A DNA stretch of 64,000 nt from Streptomyces sp. T12 (GCF_028736035.1 NZ_CP117866.1:9217001-9281000); one strand, 5' to 3'; counted from the stretch's first letter, positions 23,447 to 35,987 are shown. The notes: a model not told the origin generated them from the letters alone. Numbers and translations: made by a program.

Positions 23447-25276
23447 TCAGTGGTTCATGAAGGACTTGACGGGCAGCGCCCGCGCGACGATCCGGACGTC
23501 GCCGAGGCGGCCGTGCAGGATCTGGTCGATCTTGCCGCCGTACTCGTAGCCGCCGAGCAGCCACGGCAGCCCGACGGAGGTGATGCCGATCGAGCGTGCC
23601 TTCGGGTTGCGGACCACCGGGCAGCCCTCGACGTACAGCGTGGTGTGCTCGCCGTCGTTGACGACCGCCAGGTGCCACCAGGTCTCCAGCGGGGTCTCCT
23701 GGGCCCAGTTGGTGGCGATGCCCTCCTGGTTCAGCGGGCGCATCGCCCACTGCGGCTCGCGGTCGTTCGACAGGGAGAGGGTGGCGAGCGGCTCGTCCGG
23801 GTCGTCGGCGGTCTTGCCGGCGGCGCCGCCCGTGCCGGTCCGGCTCAGCAGGCCGGACCAGGCGTGGTGATCGGGGTCCCAGTCGGCGGGGAGACGGTAG
23901 AACGCCTCGATGGTGTAACCGTCCCTGAACGTCGCCGAGTTGAGCGGGGCCCCGTCGACCGTACGCAGGTACGCCCCCGTCAGCGGCGACTTGAAGCCCT
24001 GGAACTCCAGGCTGCCGTGGCCGGGCTGGTCGGGGTGGTGGTCGGCGGACCAGCCGAGCTTTCCGCCGCCCACCGTGACGAGCGCGAGGTCGTTGCCGCG
24101 CCCGGACAGGTCACGGACCGTGGTGCCCTCCACCGGCTGCTCGAAGCGCCAGTACGCCACCGTGCCCGGGATCAGCATCCGCGAGGCGGGGCGCGCCGGG
24201 CGCGCGGGCACCGGGGCGAATCCGGAGAAACGGTCGGCGAAGTCGATCTCGACGCTGAACCGGTCGGCCTCCCCGCTGAGTTCGATCTCCTGCCGCTCCA
24301 GCTCGTTGAGCCCCTGGGCGGCCCGGCCGAGGATCCACGGGGAGACCGTCTCCACGTCGATGACGTTCCGGTCCAGGTCGAAGCGGTACAGGCGGATCAT
24401 CGCCGCGCCGCCGAAGTAGCGGTTCTGGTAGTTCGTCAGATGCAGGTGTACGTCATTCCCGGCCGCGTTCTTGCGGGTCGCCCGGGCGGCGGGCCAGTAG
24501 TGCCCGTTGAGGGTGAGGAAGATCTGGTCGTGGTCCTCGATCAGCTGGTCCCACAGCTGCTGCCCGTACGCCGACAGGGAGTCGTCCTCGACGACCAGCT
24601 CGTGGGTGGTGAGGACGACCGGCGTCTTCGGGCGCCGGGCGAGGACGTCCTTGGCCCACGCGTAGCCCTTCGCCGACAGCCGCCAGTCCAGCGCGAGCAC
24701 CATCCACTCACGGCCGGCGGCCTTGAAGAGGTGGAAGCTGTTGTAGCCGTCGGGGGAGGCTCCCCCGAACGTCTTCTTCCCCTGGAACCGCTGCGGCCCG
24801 AAGGCGTCCAGATACGGCGTCCCACCGCGCTGGTCGTCCGTCGACGACTTCACGTCGTGGTTGCCGGCGAGGACGCTGTAGCCCACGCCCCGCCGGTCCA
24901 GGAGCCGGAACGCCTCGCCGATGGCGGCGACTTCGGGCTGGGTGCCGTTCTGGGTGAGGTCACCGAGGTGGGACAGGAAGACGATGTTCTCCTCCCTGCC
25001 GTGCTCCAGCAGATAGCGCAGGGACGCCTCGACCGGCGCCTTGTCGATGCTCGGCCCGTCGAAGAGGTACTGGGTGTCGGGCATCACGGCGAGCGTGAAG
25101 CGACGGCTGTCGGAGTCGGGCCGCCAGCGCTCCGGGGATGCCGCTTGCGCCTCGGTCGGCAGCGCGACCGAGGCGGTGGCGGCGGCGCCGATCAGCGCCG
25201 TGGCCCGGAGGAAACTGCGTCTTGCGGCGCCGGCCTGCGCGGCCTCGCCCTGGTTGTGCGCATGCGAAGTACACAT
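23447..25276 (-). CDS. Tat-exported metallophosphoesterase with LamG domain
   Basis: This 609-residue protein begins with a Tat-type signal (ARRSFLRATALIG, cleavage near ALPTEAQA). The calcineurin-like domain (about 58-290) shows VMPDTQYL, LSHLGDLTQNG, LAGNHDVKS and LTLNGHYW, the usual metal ligands. A C-terminal LamG/concanavalin-type domain (about 370-605) would bind carbohydrate. Such proteins cleave phosphomono- or diesters outside the cytoplasm. It follows the beta-galactosidase gene in the same operon. A CGGGGGA/TCCCCCG palindrome (24751-24767) is embedded in frame. Confidence 0.85.
   Translation of the reverse strand: MCTSHAHNQGEAAQAGAARRSFLRATALIGAAATASVALPTEAQAASPERWRPDSDSRRFTLAVMPDTQYLFDGPSIDKAPVEASLRYLLEHGREENIVFLSHLGDLTQNGTQPEVAAIGEAFRLLDRRGVGYSVLAGNHDVKSSTDDQRGGTPYLDAFGPQRFQGKKTFGGASPDGYNSFHLFKAAGREWMVLALDWRLSAKGYAWAKDVLARRPKTPVVLTTHELVVEDDSLSAYGQQLWDQLIEDHDQIFLTLNGHYWPAARATRKNAAGNDVHLHLTNYQNRYFGGAAMIRLYRFDLDRNVIDVETVSPWILGRAAQGLNELERQEIELSGEADRFSVEIDFADRFSGFAPVPARPARPASRMLIPGTVAYWRFEQPVEGTTVRDLSGRGNDLALVTVGGGKLGWSADHHPDQPGHGSLEFQGFKSPLTGAYLRTVDGAPLNSATFRDGYTIEAFYRLPADWDPDHHAWSGLLSRTGTGGAAGKTADDPDEPLATLSLSNDREPQWAMRPLNQEGIATNWAQETPLETWWHLAVVNDGEHTTLYVEGCPVVRNPKARSIGITSVGLPWLLGGYEYGGKIDQILHGRLGDVRIVARALPVKSFMNH
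24751..24767 (+). repeat. In-frame G/C palindrome in the metallophosphoesterase gene
   Basis: CGGGGGA-GGC-TCCCCCG is a perfect 7-bp-arm palindrome inside the coding sequence, encoding FGGASP on the minus strand. It resembles the element in fxsC (15258-15272). Confidence 0.45.
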
Positions 25277-25310
25277 GGGTGCTCCATGAAGAAGGGGGAG
25301 AGAAGAGAGT

Positions 25311-28264
<2,954 letters not shown>

Positions 28265-28268
<4 letters not shown>

Positions 28269-29203
28269 GACCATTCCGAAGTCGGTGCGGTGGGCCGGGG
28301 CAGGGGGTGGCCTTGCAGACCCCAGGCAGGGTCGACGGGGATGCCGAGACGGTTCAGGACGGTGGGGGCGATGTCGACGAGGCGGGGCGTGTCGAGCCGG
28401 GTGCCGTCGGGCACACCGGGTTCGGCGAGGATGACGAAGACTTCCCGCTCGGCACGCGTGTCGCCGCCGTGGCCTCCGGTGTCGAGGTGACCGTGGTCCG
28501 TGGTGACCAGCACGGTCCAGTGCTCGTCGGCGCGGCCGGGGTCCGCGCGCCGGGCATCGATCGCCTCCAGCAGCCGCCCGAGATGGGTGTCCTGGGCATA
28601 GAGAGCGTCGTCGTAGGCGGGGGAGAGGGGGCCCGTGGCGTGGCCGGCCTCGTCGGTGGCGCCGAAGTACACGAACACGGCGTCCGGGTCGCCCTTGGTG
28701 AGCCAGCGCGCGACGGTGCGGGCGACGCGGCGGTCCGCGGTCTCGTAGCCGCGGGACTCGCCGTTGTAGCGCACACGCCGGCCGATGGCGCGGCCGAGGG
28801 TGCCGCGGCGGATCAGCGCCGGCCAGGACACCGCGGCCGCGGTGCGCAGGCCGGGACGGGCGGTGGCGGCGCGCGTCAGGAAGTCGGGGTAGCGGGCATA
28901 GTCGGCGCCGGTGAAGTCGTTGCCGGTCACCCCGTGCCGGTCGGGCCACACTCCGGTCAGCACGCTCGACCAGCCGGGGCCGGAGTCGGTGTAGGCCAAG
29001 CTGGTGGACGGCCCGTTGTCGGCCTGGCCGTCCACCTCGCCGTAGGGCAGCAGGCTGGTGCCGTGGGCACCCGTGGCCATCAGGCCGTGCAGCACGGGGG
29101 CCGTGGACGGTGAGCCGATCAGCCGGTCGAAGCGCAACCCGTCCATACCGACCACGAGCACCTTGCCGTGCCCGAGCCGTCCTCCGTCGGCGTCCTGCAC
29201 CAC
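28265..29203 (-). CDS. Alkaline phosphatase superfamily protein (nucleotide pyrophosphatase/phosphodiesterase-like)
   Basis: This 312-residue protein has the alkaline-phosphatase/NPP fold: VLVVGMDGLRFDRL with a metal Asp, a Thr/Ser nucleophile region (SLAYTDSGPGWSSVLTGVWPDRHGV), YFGATDEAGH and VTTDHGHLDTGGHGG with the later metal ligands. Family members cleave phosphodiesters or phosphomonoesters. No signal peptide is seen, so it should act in the cytoplasm. It sits between the sugar permease and the beta-galactosidase and overlaps the latter by 4 bases. The substrate is unknown; a phosphorylated sugar would fit the operon. Confidence 0.8.
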
Positions 29204-29239
29204 CGCCCACCTCTCTCTCGACGCTCTCTCGACACCGGT

Positions 29240-30109
29240 TCAGCTGCCCTGTACCGCACCTTCGGTGGCGCCCGCGATGAACCCGCGCGCGAAGATCGTG
29301 AAGACCACGACCAGCGGGAGGGACGCCATGAGCACACCGGCCATGACCATGCTGTAGTCGGTGTTGTGGCCGACGTTGAGCTGGGCCAGCTCCACCTGGA
29401 GCGTGACGTGGTCGGGGTTGGTGAGCACGATGAGCGGCCAGACGTAGTCGTTCCAGGCGCCGACGAAGGCGTAGATGGCGAGGAAGGACAGTGCGGGCCT
29501 GATCATCGGCAGCGCGATGTTCCAGTACTGGCGGAAGAACCCGGCGCCGTCGATGCGCGCCGCGTCCAGCAGTTCGTCGGGGACGCCGTTCTCGATGTAC
29601 TGGCGCAGCCAGAAGATGCCGAAGGCGTTGGAGAGAGCGGGCCAGACCAGCGCCTTGAGCATGCCGACCCAGCCGATCTCGGACATGAGGATGAACTGCG
29701 GCAGGACGGCCAGCTGGAGCGGCAGCATCATGAACACCAGCAGCGTGCCGAAGAGCACCTTGCGCCCGGGGAAGTCGAACTTGGCGAAGGCGAAGGCCGC
29801 CAGGGAGTCGACGAACAGCACCAGGACCGTGGTGACGCACGCGACGACGACCGTGTTGAGCATCGACCCGAAGAAGTCGATCGTGTCGAGCACATGCCGG
29901 ATGTTCTCCAGCAGGTGGGAGCCGAAGGTCAGCTTCGGTGGGCTCTTGTAGATGTCCTTGGTGGTGTTGGTCGCCATCACGATCGTCCACACGAACGGGA
30001 AGACCGAGATCAGGACGGCCACCATGAGCAGGATGTGCGCGGACAGGCCCTTGGGACGGCGCAGCCGCTTCGCGCCGGTGGCCGGCCGCGGCGTGACGGC
30101 TGTCGTCAT
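29240..30109 (-). CDS. Sugar ABC transporter permease (MalG type)
   Basis: A 289-residue CUT1-family inner-membrane permease with about six transmembrane segments. The EAA-type loop appears as ELLDAARIDGAGFFRQYWNIALPMIRPAL, the cytoplasmic contact with the ATPase. The ATG at 30109 overlaps the stop of the partner permease and has GGGAGGAA upstream. No ATPase gene is in the operon; CUT1 systems in Streptomyces commonly share the MsiK ATPase encoded elsewhere. Confidence 0.92.
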   Translation of the reverse strand: MTTAVTPRPATGAKRLRRPKGLSAHILLMVAVLISVFPFVWTIVMATNTTKDIYKSPPKLTFGSHLLENIRHVLDTIDFFGSMLNTVVVACVTTVLVLFVDSLAAFAFAKFDFPGRKVLFGTLLVFMMLPLQLAVLPQFILMSEIGWVGMLKALVWPALSNAFGIFWLRQYIENGVPDELLDAARIDGAGFFRQYWNIALPMIRPALSFLAIYAFVGAWNDYVWPLIVLTNPDHVTLQVELAQLNVGHNTDYSMVMAGVLMASLPLVVVFTIFARGFIAGATEGAVQGS

Positions 30110-31113
30110 GACTTCCTCCCTCGTTGCACGATGCGCCAGTTGATGACGACGAGCACGATGATCAGTACGAAGAAGGCCCATACGATGGCCGCGCCGTAGC
30201 CGTAGTCGTTGTCGAGGAAGGCCGACTGGTAGAAGTACAGCAGCGTGGTCAGGCCCGACTGGCCGGGGCCGCCGAGGTTCTGGTTGGCGGCGTTGCTGGC
30301 GAAGAGCACCTGGGGTTCGCTGAAGCTCTGCAGGCCGTTGATGGTCGAGATGACGACGGTGAACAGGATGATCGGCCGCATGATCGGAATGGTGATCTGG
30401 AAGAAGGTCCGCACCGGCCCGGCGCCGTCCATCTTGGCCGCCTCGTAGACCGACTGCGGGATGGCCTGGAGGCCGGCCAGATAGATGATCATGTTGTAGC
30501 CGGTCCACATCCAGGTCATCAGCAGCGCGATCACCACTTTGATCAGCCACGGATTGCTCAGCCACGCGACGGGCGCGATGCCGACCGTGCCCAGGATCGC
30601 GTTGACGAGGCCGAAGTTGTTGCTGAACACCGCGCCGAAGAAGATCGCCACCGCGACGATCGACGTGACGTTCGGTACGTACAGGGCGATGCGGTAGAAG
30701 CCCTTGAAGCGGCGCACCGAGTGCAGCAACGTCGCCAGCACCAGGGCGCCGAACAGGGTGGGAACGGTGGACAGGACCCAGATCACCAGGGTGTTGCGGA
30801 TCGACAGCCAGAAGATCGGGTCGTTCCAGAGGAACTCGAACTGCTGCAGGCCCACGAACTGCTTGGTGCCCAGGCCGTCGTAGCGCTGGAAGGCCAGATA
30901 CAGCGAATAGAAGACGGGGACGAAGGAGAAGGCGGCGAAGATCAGGTAGAAGGGCGAGATCGCCAGGTACTGCCGCCAGTACGACAGCACCCCGCGACGC
31001 CCGGGCCGGGCGGTGCCCGCGGGCGGAGTGCGCCGCGGGCGGAAGCGGGCCGGGCCCGGCCCGCCGCGGTGCCTGCGCACCGGGGCGGGGCCGGTGACCG
31101 GAGGTGATGCCAC
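30106..31113 (-). CDS. Sugar ABC transporter permease (MalF type)
   Basis: This 335-residue CUT1 permease has a basic, Pro-rich cytoplasmic start followed by six membrane segments. The loop SVYEAAKMDGAGPVRTFFQI (EAA motif) contacts the ATPase. It pairs with the downstream MalG-type permease (4-bp overlap) and follows the binding-protein gene by a single base. It forms the oligosaccharide channel of this locus. Confidence 0.92.
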   Translation of the reverse strand: MASPPVTGPAPVRRHRGGPGPARFRPRRTPPAGTARPGRRGVLSYWRQYLAISPFYLIFAAFSFVPVFYSLYLAFQRYDGLGTKQFVGLQQFEFLWNDPIFWLSIRNTLVIWVLSTVPTLFGALVLATLLHSVRRFKGFYRIALYVPNVTSIVAVAIFFGAVFSNNFGLVNAILGTVGIAPVAWLSNPWLIKVVIALLMTWMWTGYNMIIYLAGLQAIPQSVYEAAKMDGAGPVRTFFQITIPIMRPIILFTVVISTINGLQSFSEPQVLFASNAANQNLGGPGQSGLTTLLYFYQSAFLDNDYGYGAAIVWAFFVLIIVLVVINWRIVQRGRKS

Positions 31114-31114
31114 C

Positions 31115-32395
31115 TCAGCTCACCCCCTGTCGCCTGGCGATCTGCTTGGCCTGGCTGACCGCGTCCTTCCAGGCGTCGTCGGGCTTCTTGCCCTTGGCCT
31201 CGATGTTGGTCAGCTCGGTGAAGTAGGGGGCCATGACCGCGGAGTCGGCCGGTGCCTCGTAGCTCACCGGGATGGCCTCGGCGGCCGGGCCGAAGACCTC
31301 GATGATCTTCTGCCCGCCGAAGAAGGCGTCGGGGCCCGTCATGGCCGGCATGGCGTACGCGGCCGGGGAGGCGGGGAAGATGGCGGCGTCGGTGAAGCTG
31401 CGGGCGTTGTTGTCCGGGCTGAGGATCCAGCTGATGATCTTGAACGCTTCTTCGGGGTTCCGGCACTGCTCGGGCAGGGCCAGGTAGGAGCCGCCCTGGT
31501 TCGCCGGCCCGTTGGGGGTGGCGCAGACCCGCCACTTGCCCTTGGTGCCCGGGGCCGCCGACTCGATGTCCAGGGCGTGCCAGGCGGCGCCGAGTTCGGT
31601 GGTGAGGTTCTTGCCGATGGCGGCGTTCCAGGTGTTGTCGTTGATCTTGGCGTCGAGGCCGAGCGTGTAGGGGCGTATCGCCGTGGTCCACGCGGCGCGG
31701 ATGTGGTCCTGGTCGCCGATGAAGTGGTTGTCCTCGTCGATGAACCGCTTGGTGCCCTGGCCGACCGCGATGTTGAACACCGAGCTGATGTTGTTGATCA
31801 GGAAGGTGCCGGGCGCCGCCTTCTTCAGCTCGGAGCCGAGGGCGAAGTAGTCGTCCCAGGTCTTGGCTGCGGCTGCGACCTTGTCGGGGTCGGTGGGCAG
31901 TCCGGCCTTGTCGAACAGGTCCGCGCGGTAGAAGAGCGCGGTGGGACCGATGTCGATCGGGAACCCGATCTGCTTGCCGTCCTTGGTCTGGGCGAGCTTG
32001 GTCTTCCACTCCAGGTACTGGGACGAGATCTTCTTGAAGCCCAGGTCGTTCAGGTCGAGGAAGCGGTCGGCGTTGGGCAGGAAGGAGGCGATGTCCTCGC
32101 CCTTGATGCCGGTGATGTCGGGCACCGAGGAGCCGCCCGCCGCGAGGGTGGTGGTGAGCTTCTGCTTGAAGTCGCCGCCGATGGAGGCGGCGGTCAGCTT
32201 GATCTGGCTGCTGAAGTGCGTCTTGGCCTCGGCGACCACCTTGTCGCTGAGGGCGCCGCCCCAGTACCACAGGGTGAGGTTCTTGCCGTTCTTGGTGCCG
32301 GCCGATTCCGAGCCGCCGCCGCAGGCGACGGTCAGGCCGGAGGCGGCCGCGGTGAGCGCGGCGGCCTGGAGGAAGCCTCTACGAGAAAGGTCCAC
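31115..32395 (-). CDS. Sugar ABC transporter substrate-binding lipoprotein
   Basis: A 426-residue family 1 solute-binding protein. The start DLSRRGFLQAAAL is a Tat-like signal, and LTVACGGG near residue 22 is a lipobox, so it should be a lipid-anchored, Tat-exported receptor. The mature part has the usual CUT1 features (LTLWYWGG, then IGFPIDIGPTALFYRADLF). It delivers an oligosaccharide to the two permeases encoded next. The sugar cannot be read from the sequence; the neighbouring galactosidase, mannosidase and fucosidase suggest a fragment of a complex glycan. Confidence 0.92.
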   Translation of the reverse strand: MDLSRRGFLQAAALTAAASGLTVACGGGSESAGTKNGKNLTLWYWGGALSDKVVAEAKTHFSSQIKLTAASIGGDFKQKLTTTLAAGGSSVPDITGIKGEDIASFLPNADRFLDLNDLGFKKISSQYLEWKTKLAQTKDGKQIGFPIDIGPTALFYRADLFDKAGLPTDPDKVAAAAKTWDDYFALGSELKKAAPGTFLINNISSVFNIAVGQGTKRFIDEDNHFIGDQDHIRAAWTTAIRPYTLGLDAKINDNTWNAAIGKNLTTELGAAWHALDIESAAPGTKGKWRVCATPNGPANQGGSYLALPEQCRNPEEAFKIISWILSPDNNARSFTDAAIFPASPAAYAMPAMTGPDAFFGGQKIIEVFGPAAEAIPVSYEAPADSAVMAPYFTELTNIEAKGKKPDDAWKDAVSQAKQIARRQGVS

Positions 32396-32442
32396 GGGTC
32401 ACTCCTGTTGTTCCTGTACGACGTGGAGAGGGGGTATGAGGG

Positions 32443-33495
32443 TCAGTGCCGCCGTTCGCAGGCGCTCGGGCCCACGGGCGTGGGACCGGCCGGCGGGGTC
32501 ACGGGGGCGTGGCGCGGGGGCGGGCCGACGTCGGCCGGGATGCGGTGCGCGAGGAAGCCGTACGCGCGTCGCAGTTCGGGGTCTTTCACCGACCGCCACC
32601 AGCGGTCGACGCCGTACCAGCCGGGGGCCGCCAGCGCCCCGCCGTGGTGCCGTACGGACAGCCCGGCGGCGAGCACGGCGAACCTGAGCCGTTCCGCCAG
32701 CGGCCAGCCGCCGAGCGAGGCCGCGGCGAAGCTCGCCCCGAACACGTCCCCGGCGCCCGTCGCGTCGAGGACGTCGACGTCCAGGGCGGGCACCTCCGCG
32801 TACTCGCCGGTCGTCTGGTCGACAGCGACGGCACCCTCGCCACCGCGTGTCACCACGGCCACCGGAACCAGCTCGCTGAGCGTGCCGAGGGCCGCGACCG
32901 CGCTGTCGGTGCGGGTGTAGGCCATCGCCTCGGTCTCGTTGGGGAGGAAGGCATGGCACAGGGCGAGCTGCTCGAGCAGGTCGGCCGACCACTGCTGGGT
33001 GGGGTCCCAGCCGACATCGGCGTAGATCTGCGTGCCGTTCGCCGCGGCCTTGGCCAGCCACTCGCGGGGTTCGGCCTCGATGTGCACGAGGGCCGTGCGC
33101 GCCTCGGGCGGGTCGCCCATCAGCGTGTCCTGCGAGTACGGGGGCTCCTGGCCGTGGGTGACGAGGGCCCGGTCGTGGCCGTAGGCGAGGGAGACGGTGA
33201 CCGGGGTGGGCCAGCCGTCCGCCGTGCGGGAGAGCGAGAGGTCGATGTCCTCCTGGTCGCACAGGACGTCCCGGCACCACTCGCCGTAGAGGTCGTCGCC
33301 GAACACCGTGGCCAGGGAGGTCCTGAGGCCGAAGCGGGCGGCGGCCACCGCCAGGTTGGCGATGCCGCCCGGGCCGCAGCCCATGCCGCCCGTCCAGATC
33401 TCCTCGCCCGGGGTCGGCGGCTTCCCGAGCCCCGTGAGGACGAGGTCGTAGAAGAGCAGCCCGGTCAGCAGCACATCGGGCCGGTCGTCGTCCAC
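32443..33495 (-). CDS. PfkB family sugar kinase
   Basis: This 350-residue ribokinase-like enzyme has the N-terminal GG region (GMGCGPGGIANLAVAAARFG) and the C-terminal anion-hole motif DATGAGDVFGASF, whose Asp is the catalytic base. PfkB kinases phosphorylate a sugar hydroxyl, often position 1 or 6. The GTG at 33495 follows GAGAGGA at good distance; a TTG at 33549 would add 18 residues that do not look like the family. It leads the minus-strand operon and is divergent from the DeoR regulator, so it probably phosphorylates the monosaccharide released inside the cell. Confidence 0.88.
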   Translation of the reverse strand: MDDDRPDVLLTGLLFYDLVLTGLGKPPTPGEEIWTGGMGCGPGGIANLAVAAARFGLRTSLATVFGDDLYGEWCRDVLCDQEDIDLSLSRTADGWPTPVTVSLAYGHDRALVTHGQEPPYSQDTLMGDPPEARTALVHIEAEPREWLAKAAANGTQIYADVGWDPTQQWSADLLEQLALCHAFLPNETEAMAYTRTDSAVAALGTLSELVPVAVVTRGGEGAVAVDQTTGEYAEVPALDVDVLDATGAGDVFGASFAAASLGGWPLAERLRFAVLAAGLSVRHHGGALAAPGWYGVDRWWRSVKDPELRRAYGFLAHRIPADVGPPPRHAPVTPPAGPTPVGPSACERRH

Positions 33496-33572
33496 GGATC
33501 GCGTCCTCTCGCTCGGTACTCCCGCTCGCCAGAGCTCGGAGATCGTCAAAACTCTTCAATTCGGTGAGCGGA

Positions 33573-33601
33573 ATCGTGCGCCGATCGGAGAGATTGGTCA
33601 A
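33573..33601 (-). promoter_or_regulatory. Candidate promoter of the eight-gene glycan operon
   Basis: On the minus strand TTGACC (33601-33596) and CACGAT (33578-33573) are separated by 17 bases, near the housekeeping consensus. Transcription would start about 70 bases before the kinase GTG. A DeoR-type repressor encoded next door could act here. Confidence 0.35.
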
Positions 33602-33636
33602 TACCCGAGCAGAAATGAGCATGGCGATGATTGAAG

Positions 33637-34422
33637 ATGACGAGTAGTGTTCACGTCGTGCTGGCAGAACGACGACACCAACTCATCCTGCGGGCCCTGC
33701 GCTCCGGTGGCCCCGCGGCCGTGACCGATCTCTCCGAGCAGCTGGGTGTGAGCCCCGCCACGATCAGGCGTGACCTGGTCAAACTCGAGGAGGACGGCCT
33801 GCTCACCCGGGTGCACGGCGGCGCGGTCGCGGACGAGGGCGACCAGCCCTTCGCCGAGGTCGCCGAGATGCGCGTGCCCGAGAAGGACGCCATAGCCGTG
33901 CGCGCCGCAGCGATGATCGAAGATGGTCAGTCGGTGCTGCTCGACATCGGCACCACCGCCTTCCGGCTGGCCCGCCAGCTGCACGGCCGTCGGCTCACCG
34001 TGATCACCAGCAATCTGGTGGTCTACGAGGAGCTCGCCGACGACGAGGCCATCGAGCTGGTGCTGCTCGGCGGCATGGTCCGCCGCGAGTACCGCTCCCT
34101 GGTCGGCTTCCTCACCGAGGACAATCTGCGCCAGCTGCATGCCGACTGGCTCTTCCTGGGCACCAGTGGAGTGCGGCCGGGCGGTCAGGTGATGGACACG
34201 ACGGTCGTCGAGGTGCCGGTCAAACGGGCCATGATCAAGGCCGGCGAGAAGGTCGTGCTGCTCGCCGACGCGGCGAAGTTCCCCGGGCACGGGATGGCGA
34301 AGGTGTGCGGTCCCGAGGAGCTGGACGTGGTGGTGACGAACGCTCCCGTGAACGCGGCGACGCGGGCCGCCCTGGAGGAGGCCCGCGTCGAGGTGGTAGT
34401 GGCAGGAAAGGTGCAAGCTTGA
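33637..34422 (+). CDS. DeoR family transcriptional regulator
   Basis: A 261-residue DeoR-type regulator. The helix-turn-helix is AAVTDLSEQLGVSPATIRRDLVKLEEDG with the following LTRVHGGAV, the family signature. The DeoRC sensor domain (about 80-255) contains LLDIGTTAFRLARQL and FLGTSGV. These proteins sense phosphorylated sugars. Divergent orientation to the PfkB kinase fits control by that enzyme's product. The start is uncertain: ATG 33637 is taken, while TTG 33631 and GTG 33658 are possible; none has a strong ribosome-binding site. Confidence 0.9.
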   Translation: MTSSVHVVLAERRHQLILRALRSGGPAAVTDLSEQLGVSPATIRRDLVKLEEDGLLTRVHGGAVADEGDQPFAEVAEMRVPEKDAIAVRAAAMIEDGQSVLLDIGTTAFRLARQLHGRRLTVITSNLVVYEELADDEAIELVLLGGMVRREYRSLVGFLTEDNLRQLHADWLFLGTSGVRPGGQVMDTTVVEVPVKRAMIKAGEKVVLLADAAKFPGHGMAKVCGPEELDVVVTNAPVNAATRAALEEARVEVVVAGKVQA

Positions 34423-34434
34423 ATCCTCTCCCTC

Positions 34435-34489
34435 GGAATCGAAGGAGATTCCTGGCTCACGCTGCTCGAACGCTCAGCAAGCGATCGAG
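34435..34489 (+). promoter_or_regulatory. Two inverted repeats between DeoR and GH4 genes
   Basis: GGAATC-N6-GATTCC (34435-34452) and a 10-bp hairpin with one mismatch, CTCGAACGCT/AGCGATCGAG (34465-34489), lie in the 214-base gap. The second could be the DeoR terminator or an operator for the GH4 gene. Nothing else is evident in this gap apart from the GH4 ribosome-binding site. Confidence 0.35.
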
Positions 34490-34636
34490 TCTCACGCGAT
34501 CAACACCAGCCGGGTTGAAACCAGCCCGGGTTCTTGGCACAAGTGCAAAGACACAGCGCGTGCTTGGTTCTCGCAGCGCACTATGTGGAGCTTACCCGCG
34601 CAAGCCTGGGCGTCTGGGCGTCTTCGGAGGAAATCG

Positions 34637-35977
34637 GTGAAACTGACGATTCTGGGCGGCGGAGGATTCCGCGTACCGCTCGTGTACGGGGCGCTCCTGA
34701 CGGACCGCGCCGAAGGCCGGGTCACCCACGTCGTACTGCACGACCTGGACGCGCAGCGGCTCTCCGCGGTGACCCGCGTGCTCGCCGAGCAGGCGGCCGG
34801 GGTGCCCGACGCGCCCGAGGTGACCGCCACCACCGACCTGGACGAGGCGCTGCGCGGCGCCGACTTCGTCTTCTCGGCGATCCGCGTCGGCGGCCTGGAA
34901 GGCAGGGCAAGCGACGAGCGGGTCGCGCTCGCCGAGGGCGTCCTCGGCCAGGAGACGGTCGGCGCGGGCGGCATCGCCTACGGCCTGCGCACGGTCCCGG
35001 TCGCCGTCGACATCGCCCAGCGGGTGGCGCGCCTCGCCCCCGACGCCTGGGTCATCAACTTCACCAACCCGGCGGGCCTGGTCACCGAGGCCATGTCCCG
35101 CCACCTCGGCGACCGCGTCATCGGCATCTGCGACTCGCCGGTCGGCCTCGGCCGCCGTATCGCCCGCGTGCTCGGCGTGAAGAACCCCGGCGAGGCGTGG
35201 ATCGACTACGTCGGCCTCAACCACCTCGGCTGGGTGCGCGGCCTGCGCGTCGCCGGACGCGACGAACTGCCGCGCCTGCTCGCCGACCCCGACCTGCTCG
35301 GCTCCTTCGAGGAAGGCAAGCTCTTCGGCGTCGACTGGCTCCGGTCGCTCGGCGCGATCCCGAACGAGTACCTGCACTACTACTACTTCAACCGGGAAGC
35401 CGTCCGCGCCTACCAGCAGGCCGACAAGACCCGCGGCGCCTTCCTGCGCGACCAGCAGGCCCGTTTCTACGAGCAGATGCGCAACCCGGACGCCTCCGCC
35501 CTTCAGGTCTGGGACCGCACCCGCGCCGAGCGCGAGGCCACCTACATGTCCGAGAACCGAGAGACGGCCGGCGCCGGCGAGCGCGACGCGGACGACCTCT
35601 CCGGCGGCTACGAGAAGGTGGCGCTCGCGCTGATGCGGGCCATCGCCCGCGACGAGCGCACGACCCTGATCCTCAACGTGCGCAACCAGGACACCCTGTC
35701 CGTCCTCGACAGCGACGCCGTCATCGAGGTCCCGTGCCTGGTCGACGCCAACGGCGCCCACCCGGTAGCCGTCGCCCCGCTGCCCGACCACGCCACCGGG
35801 CTCGTCTGCGCGGTCAAGGCGGTCGAGCGCGAGGTGCTCGCCGCCGCCGAGTCCGGCTCCCGTACGACGGCGGTGAAGGCCTTCGCGCTGCACCCGCTCG
35901 TCGACTCGGTGAACGTGGCCCGCCGGCTCGTCGACGGCTACACCGGCGTCCACCCCGGTCTCGCGTACCTTAGGTAA
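34637..35977 (+). CDS. GH4 family glycosidase (6-phospho-beta-glucosidase type)
   Basis: This 446-residue NAD- and metal-dependent glycosidase starts KLTILGGGGFRVP, the dinucleotide loop of GH4. It contains INFTNPAGLVTEAM, and the metal ligands Cys in GICDSPVGL and His in GLNHLGWVRG. GH4 enzymes oxidise C3 of the sugar, eliminate the aglycone and reduce back; this branch acts on 6-phospho-beta-glucosides or related compounds. The GTG at 34637 is preceded by CGGAGGAAA. Since the ABC importer does not phosphorylate, the phosphate must come from a kinase such as the PfkB protein, or the enzyme takes unphosphorylated substrate. Confidence 0.9.
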   Translation: MKLTILGGGGFRVPLVYGALLTDRAEGRVTHVVLHDLDAQRLSAVTRVLAEQAAGVPDAPEVTATTDLDEALRGADFVFSAIRVGGLEGRASDERVALAEGVLGQETVGAGGIAYGLRTVPVAVDIAQRVARLAPDAWVINFTNPAGLVTEAMSRHLGDRVIGICDSPVGLGRRIARVLGVKNPGEAWIDYVGLNHLGWVRGLRVAGRDELPRLLADPDLLGSFEEGKLFGVDWLRSLGAIPNEYLHYYYFNREAVRAYQQADKTRGAFLRDQQARFYEQMRNPDASALQVWDRTRAEREATYMSENRETAGAGERDADDLSGGYEKVALALMRAIARDERTTLILNVRNQDTLSVLDSDAVIEVPCLVDANGAHPVAVAPLPDHATGLVCAVKAVEREVLAAAESGSRTTAVKAFALHPLVDSVNVARRLVDGYTGVHPGLAYLR

Positions 35978-35987
35978 GCACCCCGAC

